This document shows positions 41,437 through 50,042 of a stretch of DNA of 64,000 bases, piece after piece. Source of the DNA: Tenericutes bacterium MO-XQ (GTDB lineage Bacteria; Bacillota_I; Bacilli_A; Acholeplasmatales; Acholeplasmataceae); NCBI GenBank assembly GCA_002838185.1, contig CP017948.1, forward strand, positions 434,001 to 498,000. The letters are read 5' to 3'. The notes under the pieces are model-generated. The model was given only the letters and a program-made list of their open reading frames with translations. It ran no database searches and was not told the DNA's origin. The position numbers were made by a program, and so were the translations under genes. How positions within the stretch are numbered: the stretch's first letter is position 1; every line of letters starts with the position of its first letter.

Positions 41437-42267
41437 TTAAAATAACTGTTCTTTAAGATCAAAGAAATTGATTAAGTATTTAGCGATACCATCTTCATCG
41501 TTAGTATATTCAGTGAAATCTTTAGCTACACCTTTTAATTCCCAGTTTCCGTTTTTCATCATGACACCAATACCAGCATCTCTAATCATTTCAAGATCAT
41601 TAATGCCATCACCAAAAACAAGTAAATGATCTCTTTCTATATTGTAATAATCTAGTAAGTAGTTTAAAGCTGAGGATTTTGATACATGTTTTAAATAGAT
41701 TTCATAAATGGCATGACGATGACCTGCTCCCCATAATCTAAAAGAAATAGTGTCATCATAATTCTCTTTGATATAATGCTCAAGACTTTCCTTTTGCATC
41801 GAATCAACTAAGAAAATAAGTCCAGAAGGTTCAACATCTAAATCTGTAAAGTCGCCTTCAATAATTTCATTTGAAAAAGCTAATCCTGCAAATATTTCTT
41901 CTAATTTAGGTTCATATTTATAGGCATACACTGTTTTTTCAATACTAAAGAAAGCAGATTTTAAAATAGGTTTTGCGTGTCTAAAGATATCATGCATGAT
42001 ATGATTTGGAATTAATGTTCTTTGTTTAGGGAACTTTTGGTTTAACGGGTTTTCTATGGTTGCTCCATTATCGTTAATCATTGGATTAGGAATACCTAAT
42101 TGATGATAAATTTCAATAGCTCCGCCGTATGGTCTTCCTGTTGCAATAACTACTTTATGCCCTAACAAATGCAAATGATTTAAGACTTTAATTGTCTTTT
42201 CTGTTAATTTACTTTGATTGTTTAATAGTGATCCATCAAGGTCACATGCGATAAGATATGGTTGCAT
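41437..42267 (-). CDS. Cof-type HAD-IIB family phosphatase
   Basis: A 276-residue HAD hydrolase. Motif I is ACDLDGSLL (nucleophile and acid Asp), motif II VIATGRPYGG, motif III Lys region, motif IV FGDGINDLEMI. The Cof/YidA-type cap is between motifs II and III. Such enzymes dephosphorylate sugar phosphates and cofactors (FMN, PLP) in the cytosol; the substrate is not predictable. RBS GAGGTG selects ATG 42267 over a GTG at 42276. Confidence 0.88.
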   Translation of the reverse strand: MQPYLIACDLDGSLLNNQSKLTEKTIKVLNHLHLLGHKVVIATGRPYGGAIEIYHQLGIPNPMINDNGATIENPLNQKFPKQRTLIPNHIMHDIFRHAKPILKSAFFSIEKTVYAYKYEPKLEEIFAGLAFSNEIIEGDFTDLDVEPSGLIFLVDSMQKESLEHYIKENYDDTISFRLWGAGHRHAIYEIYLKHVSKSSALNYLLDYYNIERDHLLVFGDGINDLEMIRDAGIGVMMKNGNWELKGVAKDFTEYTNDEDGIAKYLINFFDLKEQLF

Positions 42268-42334
42268 TATTTTCACCTCATCTTATTATCTCATATATTA
42301 TATATTTTACAAGTCATTCGGTGTAAAGATAAAG

Positions 42335-42352
42335 AAAAAAGGCATAAGCCTT
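42335..42352 (-). terminator. Terminator of the minor-pilin operon
   Basis: On the minus strand AAGGC / GCCTT with a 4-nt loop and six T, overlapping the last stop codon. Confidence 0.65.
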
Positions 42353-43493
42353 AATTCAGTTTTGGATATGTAAATACAACTTCAGAATCTGTTCCTGGAT
42401 CATTTGGATCATCAGATTCTATGGTGATTTGATTAGGAACCGCAAAATCATATAATTTTGATATATCTAACGTAAAATTATCTTCAATATAAACATTATT
42501 GCCATAGTCAAATGCTTGATGTGTGTAGATGCCACCAATAATATTGACATTATTACCCATAGTGACGTTATCAGCAACGATATAAGCGTAACCTGTGACG
42601 TTATTACTGATCTTAACATCACCTGTAACAAAAATAAATGTTGGTCTATCGATAGTTCCAAGTGTAAGATTATTACTAATTACTAAATCGCCTTGAATGT
42701 ATAATGTCGCAACGATTTGGATATCGTTTCTCTCAATTTCTACATCACCGTTAATTACGATGTTTCCATAAACAACTGAATCTCTATCTAATTTTAGATT
42801 GCCATCAATAAATAAAATACTGTCATCTGAAACAATTAAATCTTGATTTCTATCGATTTCAACTTCGCCTTGCACATATGTATTTTCACTGACAATAGCT
42901 GTGTTCATGTTTTCTAAACTAGAACTAGAAACTTCATTAATGACACCTTGATCAGCTAACTCTTCCATATAGTTCATGACATCATCATAAGAATTAAGAT
43001 CTTCAGGAGCATCTTGTAAGTCCATAGAGTTTATGACATAAGTAGGCATATAGTCAGACAATAATGTCTCAGATGTAATCACAGGTGATAATTCAAATGT
43101 TTCTTCTTGACCATCATAATCAAAAATCACATCATCAATATCAGTATTTTGAGTAGAACCAGTCATATAACTAACAACTTCATTTGTCTCATCTATGGAG
43201 GATGTAATCACATATAATCCATTTTCATTTTTCTCGATGGTAAGATTAAGATAATTAGCTAAAGAAAGAATTTCTGCTTCAGTCATATCAGGATTTCTTG
43301 ACATATAGTTTAATGCAGAACTAACAGTAGAGACGGCATTATGATAAACTTCAGATTCATCAATATCATAATCGACTATCCTAGATTGGAAAATAATATA
43401 ACTCATAAGGGTCGCAGATAATCCAATGACAAAAACGGTAATCCCTAATACCATAGGTAATCCCATACCTTTTTTGTTTTTTAAGATGCTCAT
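42351..43493 (-). CDS. PilX-like minor pilin with polymer-like beta domain
   Basis: A 380-residue protein. The N-terminus KNKKGMGLPMVLGITVFVIG is like a PilX/GspK-type prepilin leader and hydrophobic helix, although the usual Glu5 is absent. Residues about 210-340 are made of regular short beta repeats (VYGNIVINGDVEIERND, LYIQGDLVISNN, FVTGDVKISNN), resembling a bactofilin-like right-handed beta helix. Third gene of a divergent operon of prepilin-like genes. It may cap the pilus tip or bind ligands. The combination of prepilin N-terminus and beta helix is uncommon. Confidence 0.7.
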   Translation of the reverse strand: MSILKNKKGMGLPMVLGITVFVIGLSATLMSYIIFQSRIVDYDIDESEVYHNAVSTVSSALNYMSRNPDMTEAEILSLANYLNLTIEKNENGLYVITSSIDETNEVVSYMTGSTQNTDIDDVIFDYDGQEETFELSPVITSETLLSDYMPTYVINSMDLQDAPEDLNSYDDVMNYMEELADQGVINEVSSSSLENMNTAIVSENTYVQGEVEIDRNQDLIVSDDSILFIDGNLKLDRDSVVYGNIVINGDVEIERNDIQIVATLYIQGDLVISNNLTLGTIDRPTFIFVTGDVKISNNVTGYAYIVADNVTMGNNVNIIGGIYTHQAFDYGNNVYIEDNFTLDISKLYDFAVPNQITIESDDPNDPGTDSEVVFTYPKLN

Positions 43494-43505
43494 GATATCA
43501 ACTCC

Positions 43506-44012
43506 TTATATAAAGACTTCTAAATTTGTTTTAAACGTATAAATGTTTTTTTCAGATGCTAAAACGATGGTAATGATGAATTGTGTCGATGCAACACCTT
43601 CAATCATTTCAATTCTACTTGTTCCATGTAAAGTAAATCCAGAAAGATTAACTGACTCATTATTAATGAATAATTGTTGGTTTTCGATTAAAATGTTAAG
43701 TTCTAATCTAGGATCATGATTGATTAATTCAATATCTCCTAGTTCATTATTATAAACATATTCAAAATCAGAGTATAAAGTGAATTCTTGATCAGATAAA
43801 TAATCATAATCAGTAATATATAGATCACTAACTTTATTTTCGATTTGTCTTATGATTAGAGTTCCTGTAGCATTTGCTTGACCATTTTCGATAATCTCTT
43901 TATTCGCATTGATGATGAACGAAACCGTTAAAGCAATAATAGAAGAAGCGATTGAGAAGATAACGATTGCCCCTAGAAGTTCTACAAGTGTTACACCTTT
44001 ATGATGTCTCAT
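43506..44012 (-). CDS. Prepilin-like protein with GVTLVE leader
   Basis: A 168-residue protein beginning MRHHKGVTLVELLGAIVIFS, with the type III prepilin cleavage site G/VTLVE (Glu at mature position 5), followed by a hydrophobic helix and a beta-rich globular domain. Fits a PilV/PilW-like minor pilin. RBS GGAGTC selects ATG 44012; it overlaps the preceding gene by 14 nt. Processed by the prepilin peptidase at 49281. Confidence 0.8.
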   Translation of the reverse strand: MRHHKGVTLVELLGAIVIFSIASSIIALTVSFIINANKEIIENGQANATGTLIIRQIENKVSDLYITDYDYLSDQEFTLYSDFEYVYNNELGDIELINHDPRLELNILIENQQLFINNESVNLSGFTLHGTSRIEMIEGVASTQFIITIVLASEKNIYTFKTNLEVFI

Positions 44013-44442
44013 AAATGACTCCAATAAGTGTTACGGTTTGTTCTTGATAATAATTGATAGTGATTTCGAAATGAATCATCTTAAAGCTAACAGATTGTTC
44101 TGTGGGTTCTAAAAATCTAAGTGTAATTAAAGATGAGTAATCTTTTTCCTCTATCACATGTTCAAACAATGAACATGCTATAGGTGAAGTATCACAATTT
44201 AAATAGGTGACAATTTGTTCTTGATTATCCATCCAGTTAGAAATCATTTGATAATCATAATCATGTTCAAGATCATATCTAATCACGGATCCTAAATCGG
44301 TTGCTTTTATTTTTTCTTCTGTACGAATTGCGTGATTTCTCATGGTCAAAATGATACTCATCGCTGTGATTAAAACCAAAGAAACGATGAACACAGAAGC
44401 AACAGCTTCTAATACAGTAAAACCGTTTTTTTGTCTTAACAT
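43999..44442 (-). CDS. Prepilin-like protein with GFTVLE leader
   Basis: A 147-residue protein starting MLRQKNGFTVLEAVASVFIV: prepilin site G/FTVLE with Glu5, hydrophobic helix, then a beta-rich domain with two Cys (YLNCDTSPIACSL) that could form a disulfide outside the cell. First gene of the leftward minor-pilin operon, divergent from the pilus assembly operon. Its start is preceded by AAAGGTGG. Confidence 0.8.
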   Translation of the reverse strand: MLRQKNGFTVLEAVASVFIVSLVLITAMSIILTMRNHAIRTEEKIKATDLGSVIRYDLEHDYDYQMISNWMDNQEQIVTYLNCDTSPIACSLFEHVIEEKDYSSLITLRFLEPTEQSVSFKMIHFEITINYYQEQTVTLIGVIYETS

Positions 44443-44580
44443 GAAAAATCACCACCTTTCTTCATCTTTATTATATAATAATTTTCAGTTTAAATATATT
44501 AAGAAGTACTTAATTTTAACGGAATTACGTCTATTTGGCTTCATTGTTTGGTATAATGATAACAAGTAGAGGTGGTGCTA

Positions 44581-45777
44581 TTGAAAAATCTTGCAAACTA
44601 TTTTAAACGAAATATCTATTTCATGATTTCGATCATAACTGTATTTTTAGCATCAGTATTTGCAATTACTATTTTTCTTGTTTATTATTTATCGACAGAG
44701 GATAATCAAACAACTGTAGGATCAGTTTATTTAGGTGGTGTTGCTGAAGAACATTATCATCAGGTTTTATCAAGTGAAATCAATGAATATTTAAGTGAAC
44801 TTAATTATGATATAGCTTATCAAGGAGTACATGTTAGTTTACCATCTTCATTGTTTACACCACATATTGATGAAACAATTAATCAGATTAATCAAAATAA
44901 AGATAATCCTGTCGTTTTCTCAATAGAGGCAACTAATCAAGGTGAAATACTTACTTTAATCAATTCAATGTTTTCTCAAAATTACATGAATTACATCAAT
45001 ACAGAAGAACTCATGAACGATTTAGTTTCAGATTTAGGTGAAATGGTATTAATTAAAGACTATAAAATCGAAGACTATTTTATTGAAACTGCATTTGATT
45101 ATACAATAACAACAGAGTTTGTAAACGGGATTAATGCAAGTGATGTCACACAGATTTTAAATGAAATTGATACAATTGTTATCAAAGCAAATGATAGATT
45201 TTCATTATTAGAAACATTAAAAGATTATGACTTAAGTAATGAACAATTAAGTGTGCTTGCTACTGGCATGTTAAAAGTGTTAACACCAACACACATGAAT
45301 GGGTTCATTTTCCATACTTATCCTGAAGAGCCTTCTTGGGCTACACTTGGATATAATGTTCGCATTTTAAAGGTTAATAACTATGATTTTACTTTCTATA
45401 ATGCATTAGATTTTGAATATCGTATAGAACTTAGTCAGTTTTTACTAAATTCTATTTCCTTTAATCTTAAAGGTGTACCACAAGCTTATGATTATAGTGT
45501 TTCTATAACTAAAAATGCAACCGTTCCAATTGAAAATGTATATATTGATAATGACACACTTAACGCATCAACTCCAGGTATTATTGAAATTATTGAAGAT
45601 ACTGAAACAAGATATGAACTTCTTATTGAACCAGGTGTTGAAGGTGGCGTATATACCGTTTATCGTACAATCACAGATGCTGATGGAGATAGTCGAATCA
45701 TAAAACTTTATGATATTTATATACCATCAAAAGCAAACATTTACGAGCTAAATATCGTTGAAACAGGAGGCGCATAA
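44581..45777 (+). CDS. Membrane-anchored pilus-operon protein, VanW/YoaR-like
   Basis: About 398 residues: one N-terminal span (FMISIITVFLASVFAITIFLV), then an extracellular part. Parts recall VanW/YoaR proteins (GSVYLGGVAEEHYHQVLSSEI; DRFSLLETLKDY at the place of the PGxxFSF motif), but the resemblance is loose. RBS AGAGGTGG favours TTG 44581. It is first in the rightward pilus operon, 1 nt before pilB, so it probably works with the pilus machinery at the cell surface. An extended -10 TGGTATAAT lies upstream at about 44550. Confidence 0.6.
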   Translation: MKNLANYFKRNIYFMISIITVFLASVFAITIFLVYYLSTEDNQTTVGSVYLGGVAEEHYHQVLSSEINEYLSELNYDIAYQGVHVSLPSSLFTPHIDETINQINQNKDNPVVFSIEATNQGEILTLINSMFSQNYMNYINTEELMNDLVSDLGEMVLIKDYKIEDYFIETAFDYTITTEFVNGINASDVTQILNEIDTIVIKANDRFSLLETLKDYDLSNEQLSVLATGMLKVLTPTHMNGFIFHTYPEEPSWATLGYNVRILKVNNYDFTFYNALDFEYRIELSQFLLNSISFNLKGVPQAYDYSVSITKNATVPIENVYIDNDTLNASTPGIIEIIEDTETRYELLIEPGVEGGVYTVYRTITDADGDSRIIKLYDIYIPSKANIYELNIVETGGA

Positions 45778-45778
45778 G

Positions 45779-47434
45779 ATGGCACTTAAAAGAATTGGTG
45801 ATGTTTTAATTGAAGCAGATATAATAACAAAAAAACAACTTGAAGATGCGCTGAAAAAACAAGAACAAAATGAAAGACTTGGTGAAACCATTGTTCGTTT
45901 GCAATATGCATCAGAGATGCAAATTCTAAAAGCACTAGAAGATTCAACTGGTGTTCAAAGAGTTTCACTTATGAATTTTACGATTGATGAACAAGTTCTT
46001 AAACTTGTTGATGAATCATTTTGTCGTAGGCATACAATGATTCCATTGAGAATTGATAATAATAAACTCATGTTTGCAACATCTGATCCGTTAGATTTTT
46101 CAGTGACTGAAGAATTAAGACTAATGACTGGATATCGTCCAAAGATGTTTTCTGCGCCAAAAAATGAGATTAACACTCAAATTGAAAAATATTATGGATT
46201 TACCCGTACTCTTGAAGCTTTAGGTGTAAAACAAAATGTCTCAATTGATGAAGTTACAGAAGAAGAAGATGATTTTAGTGACACACCAATGGTTAGTCTT
46301 GTTAATCAAATTTTAACATCAGCTGTTTTTCAACGAGCTAGCGACATTCATATAGATCCTCTTGATGATAAAGTCGTTGTTAGATATCGTGTTGATGGTG
46401 TTTTAGATATTGTTAAAGAGTTTCCTATAAGAATATTAAATCAAATGGTTAGTCGTATTAAGGTTATGTCTGGTATGGATATTACAGAAACTAGAATTCC
46501 ACAAGATGGACGTATTCAAACAGCGATTCAACAAAAAAATATTGATTTACGTATCTCAACATTACCGACTGTTAGAGGTGAAAAAGTTGTGATGCGTATA
46601 TTGGATATTAGCGGTGGCGCTAATAAACTAGATAGCATTGGATTAACTAAAAAAGAAGAAAAACTCGTAAGAGACATGATTGCAAAACCAAATGGTATTG
46701 TTTTAGTAAGTGGACCAACTGGTTCAGGGAAAACAACGACATTATATGCATGTCTTGAAGAGTTGAATAAACCAAATGTAAATATCGTTACAGTTGAAAA
46801 TCCAGTTGAACTTAAAATGGAAGGTGTCAATCAAGTTCAAGTTGAACCTGATGTGAACTTAACTTTTGCAAACGCATTAAGATCGATTTTAAGACAAGAT
46901 CCAAATATTATCATGGTTGGTGAAATTAGAGATGTTGAAACAGCAGAAATTGCAATTAGAGCATCTTTAACAGGACATTTAGTATTGTCAACCATTCATA
47001 CCAATGATGCAATTAAAACAGTCACAAGACTATTGGATATGGATATTGAACCATTTTTAATTGCTTCATCATTAACCGGAGTTGTCTCACAACGATTAGT
47101 TAGAAAGTTATGTACAGAATGTAGTTTCGATGATGAACCTACACCAACTGAAGTTGTTATGTTTAAAAAGCAAGGTATTGATTTAGATCATGTTAAACGT
47201 GCAAAAGGTTGTCCTTCATGTAACTATAAAGGTTATGCAGGACGTGTTGGTATTTTTGAAGTTTTACCTATTTCTGATCAAATGAGAAAACTTATTGCAG
47301 AAAATGCAACGTTTGATGAATTAGAAAATGAAGCAAAAAGATCAGGTATGCAAAGTATCTTATCTTCAGGATTAAAGAAGATTCAAGAGGGTGTTACTAC
47401 ACTTGAAGAAGTCATGAAAGTTGCTGAGGAATAG
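45779..47434 (+). CDS. pilB: Type IV pilus assembly ATPase (PilB/GspE)
   Basis: A 551-residue ATPase: N-terminal MshEN domains (KRIGDVLIEADIITKKQL), NTD, then the motor domain with Walker A GPTGSGKTTT, Asp box, Walker B MVGEIRDVETAEIA, His box and the zinc-binding C-M domain with four Cys (LCTEC ... GCPSC). It drives pilin insertion from the cytoplasm. RBS ACAGGAGG selects ATG 45779. Full length with all motifs, so probably functional. PilT-specific features (AIRNLIRE) are absent. Confidence 0.95.
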   Translation: MALKRIGDVLIEADIITKKQLEDALKKQEQNERLGETIVRLQYASEMQILKALEDSTGVQRVSLMNFTIDEQVLKLVDESFCRRHTMIPLRIDNNKLMFATSDPLDFSVTEELRLMTGYRPKMFSAPKNEINTQIEKYYGFTRTLEALGVKQNVSIDEVTEEEDDFSDTPMVSLVNQILTSAVFQRASDIHIDPLDDKVVVRYRVDGVLDIVKEFPIRILNQMVSRIKVMSGMDITETRIPQDGRIQTAIQQKNIDLRISTLPTVRGEKVVMRILDISGGANKLDSIGLTKKEEKLVRDMIAKPNGIVLVSGPTGSGKTTTLYACLEELNKPNVNIVTVENPVELKMEGVNQVQVEPDVNLTFANALRSILRQDPNIIMVGEIRDVETAEIAIRASLTGHLVLSTIHTNDAIKTVTRLLDMDIEPFLIASSLTGVVSQRLVRKLCTECSFDDEPTPTEVVMFKKQGIDLDHVKRAKGCPSCNYKGYAGRVGIFEVLPISDQMRKLIAENATFDELENEAKRSGMQSILSSGLKKIQEGVTTLEEVMKVAEE

Positions 47435-47444
47435 GAGGGATATT

Positions 47445-48665
47445 TTGCATTTAAAAAACTTTAAATATGTTTGTATAAACGTTGAAGGAAAGACTGTAAA
47501 AGGGCGTATGGAAGCCGTTAGCAAGAGTGTCTGCATCAAGTATTTACAAACAAAAAACTATAAAGTAAAAAGTGTTACAGAGTATAAAAATATCATTACT
47601 AAGCTTGAGCAAATCACAATTGGTAGACTGATTAATGCTAAGCAACTGGTATTTTTTCTAAAGCAATTAGGGTCTTTAATTAACTCCGGTGTTAAGTTAT
47701 TACCCGCTTTAGAACTCTTAAGTTTACAACAAGAAAACAGAAATATCAGAAGACTATATTTTGAACTTTATCAACAAGTTTATAATGGGAATTTACTCTC
47801 TAAAGCAATGAGTAAAAGAAAACAAGAGTTTCCAAATTTACTAGTCCAAATGGTAAAAGTTGGAGAATTATCTGGTGAACTCGGACAAACTATTTTAAAA
47901 ATGGCTGACTATTATGAATCACAAATTAAGTTAACTACAGAAATTAAAGCAGCTGTGAGAATGCCTTTGATTTACTTAGGCGCAGCGATTGTGATTGCGA
48001 TAGGAATGTTACTGTTTGTTTTCCCTAATATTACAGGACTCTTTGAATCCTTTGGTGATGTTGAGTTGCCACCGATTACTCAGTTTTTCTTGGACACAGG
48101 AGATTTTTTCCAAAATTACTCACTGATTATTTTTGGAAGTATTTTCATACTAGCGGTTGTATTTACACTTTTTTATAAGTACAATGATAAGTTTCATTAT
48201 TATGTAAAACTAAGTTTATTAGGCTTACCAGTTTTTGGGAAACTTATTCAAATGAGTAATCAAATATTAATTGCTAACTCATTATCACAAATGTTATCAA
48301 ATGGTATTCATTCCATGGAAGCTTTAAAAACAACGAAAGATATTTTAAATCATGATGTTTATAAAGCTTTAATTGATAAGACAATATATTACTTGCAAGA
48401 TGGGAAACCATTCAGCAAGGCATTTGAAGAAAGCAGACATATTGATCCAATTATGGCAAAGATGATTGCAACCGGTGAGAAGACTGGAGATATTCCAAGA
48501 CTCATGGAAAACTTAAGTGAATACTATAATGGTATTAGTGAACTTAGAGTACAACAATTAAAAAATAGTATACAACCAATTTTACTGATTATTGTATATG
48601 CGATTGTTGGTGTCATGATTTTAGCAATTATGCTTCCGATGTTGTCTTTAGGAACACAAATCTAG
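47445..48665 (+). CDS. pilC: Type IV pilus inner-membrane platform protein (PilC/GspF)
   Basis: A 406-residue protein with two repeats of the GspF domain (FLKQLGSLINSGVKLLPALE; NSLSQMLSNGIHSMEALK) and three membrane spans (about 165-190, 215-240, 370-395). Platform for pilus assembly above PilB. RBS GGAGGG (47434-47439) selects TTG 47445; earlier in-frame ATG would lie in the pilB coding region. Family length normal. Confidence 0.93.
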   Translation: MHLKNFKYVCINVEGKTVKGRMEAVSKSVCIKYLQTKNYKVKSVTEYKNIITKLEQITIGRLINAKQLVFFLKQLGSLINSGVKLLPALELLSLQQENRNIRRLYFELYQQVYNGNLLSKAMSKRKQEFPNLLVQMVKVGELSGELGQTILKMADYYESQIKLTTEIKAAVRMPLIYLGAAIVIAIGMLLFVFPNITGLFESFGDVELPPITQFFLDTGDFFQNYSLIIFGSIFILAVVFTLFYKYNDKFHYYVKLSLLGLPVFGKLIQMSNQILIANSLSQMLSNGIHSMEALKTTKDILNHDVYKALIDKTIYYLQDGKPFSKAFEESRHIDPIMAKMIATGEKTGDIPRLMENLSEYYNGISELRVQQLKNSIQPILLIIVYAIVGVMILAIMLPMLSLGTQI

Positions 48666-48698
48666 TTATTACGTTTTTCTTAATTATTTCAAAATTTA

Positions 48699-48738
48699 TT
48701 GACAAATGAAGTAAAAAAGCATAACATTAAGTTATAAT
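48699..48738 (+). promoter_or_regulatory. Separate promoter region of the major pilin gene
   Basis: TTGACA (48699-48704) with TAACAT (48722-48727) at 17 nt; a TATAAT (48733-48738) is also present. Placed in the 101-nt gap between pilC and the pilin gene, it allows the pilin to be made in excess. Confidence 0.55.
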
Positions 48739-48766
48739 TTTATAGATAAAATACGGAGGAGAAAGT

Positions 48767-49198
48767 ATGATTAAAACATTAAGAAATAAAAAAGGGGTTA
48801 CCTTAGTTGAATTATTAGCTGTAGTTGTTATTTTAGGTATTATTGCTGCAATTGCTGTACCTACAATTGGTGGTCTTATTAGAAGACAAGAAGAAAATGC
48901 TGCTCAAGCAACTTATGATACAATCGTAACTGCTGCTGAACTATATGCAGAAGATGATACACCATTTAACTTAGCTACTTTAGAAACAGAAGAATTTGTT
49001 GATCTTAAAGATAACCAATTTGGATGGGAATTAGATGCTGTTGATATAGATGCAGCTGATGTTTGGGTTGTAGTATCAGGTTCTACAGTTACATTCTATG
49101 AGTCAGCTGATGTTGATGTCACTGATCCAGATAATCCAGTTTTAGTTGGCGGAGCTGCTGCAGATGATCTTTTCATCAACGGATACGCTGTTGAGTAA
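48767..49198 (+). CDS. Major pilin-like protein (ComGC/PilA type)
   Basis: A 143-residue prepilin: basic leader IKTLRNKKG, site G/VTLVELLAVVVILG with Glu5, hydrophobic helix IIAAIAVPTIGGLI, then an acidic globular domain. Its own promoter, strong RBS GGAGGAGA and terminator suggest that it is the abundant subunit. ComGC-type pilins are used in DNA uptake and PilA types in adhesion or motility. No disulfide Cys is present. Strong negative charge (many Asp/Glu) on the surface. Confidence 0.9.
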   Translation: MIKTLRNKKGVTLVELLAVVVILGIIAAIAVPTIGGLIRRQEENAAQATYDTIVTAAELYAEDDTPFNLATLETEEFVDLKDNQFGWELDAVDIDAADVWVVVSGSTVTFYESADVDVTDPDNPVLVGGAAADDLFINGYAVE

Positions 49199-49215
49199 TT
49201 AGTTTTCAAAAATAT

Positions 49216-49245
49216 AGGAGGTTTCTTTTAAGATGCCTCCTTTTT
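49216..49245 (+). terminator. Terminator after the pilin gene
   Basis: AGGAGG / CCTCCT stem with a 14-nt loop and five T. Reads as partial terminator, since pilD follows on the same strand. Confidence 0.6.
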
Positions 49246-49280
49246 CTTTATATAGTATAATTAACATATAGGAGAATAAG

Positions 49281-50036
49281 ATGATGACAGTATTATATGC
49301 TATATTGATATTTTTATTTGGTGCTTTATTTACTTCCTTTTTTCATGTGCTTGCAACTAGACTCATTAAAAAAGAAACTTTAAAAGGTAGATCACACTGT
49401 GATCACTGTAATCACCAACTTAAATTTTATGAAGTTTTACCAATCATTGGTTACCTAATTAATAAAGGTAAATGTAGATATTGCAATGAGAAAATAGATG
49501 TTAAATATATCATTTACGAAATCATTGGTGGGCTATTATATGTCATACCATTCTTGATTTATGGGTTTAACTTAGATTACTTAATCATAGCTATTGTGAT
49601 ATCAGTGATGATCATTGAAACGATTGCTGATATCGATCATATGATCGTCATCGATAGAGTTTGGATGATTGGTATAATTCCACTTATTATCATAAGACTG
49701 ATTGAAGGAAATATTTTTGAATACCTTATTTCAAGTGGTATTTTATTTGCCATCATGTTTTTCATTGCTATCATCGGAAGAAGTATCGCAAAAAAAGATG
49801 CTCTCGGTGGTGGAGATATTAAAATATACTTGTTTATTGGCTTAGCATTAGCATTTCCACAAGGTATATTATCTATCTTTATGGCATCACTATTTGGATT
49901 AATTTATGGTATAATTTTTATAAAAGATAAAGATAATTATTTACCACTCATTCCATTTATTGCGCTTTCTGTTTATGTGAGTTATTTAGTGGGTGAATTT
50001 GTAATTTCAGGATACTTAAACTTATTAGGGATGTGA
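49281..50036 (+). CDS. pilD: Prepilin peptidase/methyltransferase (PilD)
   Basis: A 251-residue, roughly eight-span membrane protease. The cytoplasmic zinc site has CDHCNH and CRYCNE. Aspartic catalytic residues lie in DIDHMIVIDR and GGGDIKIY. It cleaves and N-methylates the prepilins encoded here. RBS GGAG 6 nt before ATG 49281. It forms a transcription unit with pilM/N and pilO genes. Confidence 0.94.
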   Translation: MMTVLYAILIFLFGALFTSFFHVLATRLIKKETLKGRSHCDHCNHQLKFYEVLPIIGYLINKGKCRYCNEKIDVKYIIYEIIGGLLYVIPFLIYGFNLDYLIIAIVISVMIIETIADIDHMIVIDRVWMIGIIPLIIIRLIEGNIFEYLISSGILFAIMFFIAIIGRSIAKKDALGGGDIKIYLFIGLALAFPQGILSIFMASLFGLIYGIIFIKDKDNYLPLIPFIALSVYVSYLVGEFVISGYLNLLGM

Positions 50037-50042
50037 GTTTTG

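Noticed and set aside
44581-45777. Vancomycin resistance protein VanW
   Set aside because: Only loose similarity to VanW/YoaR domains; position in a pilus operon gives no link to glycopeptide resistance.
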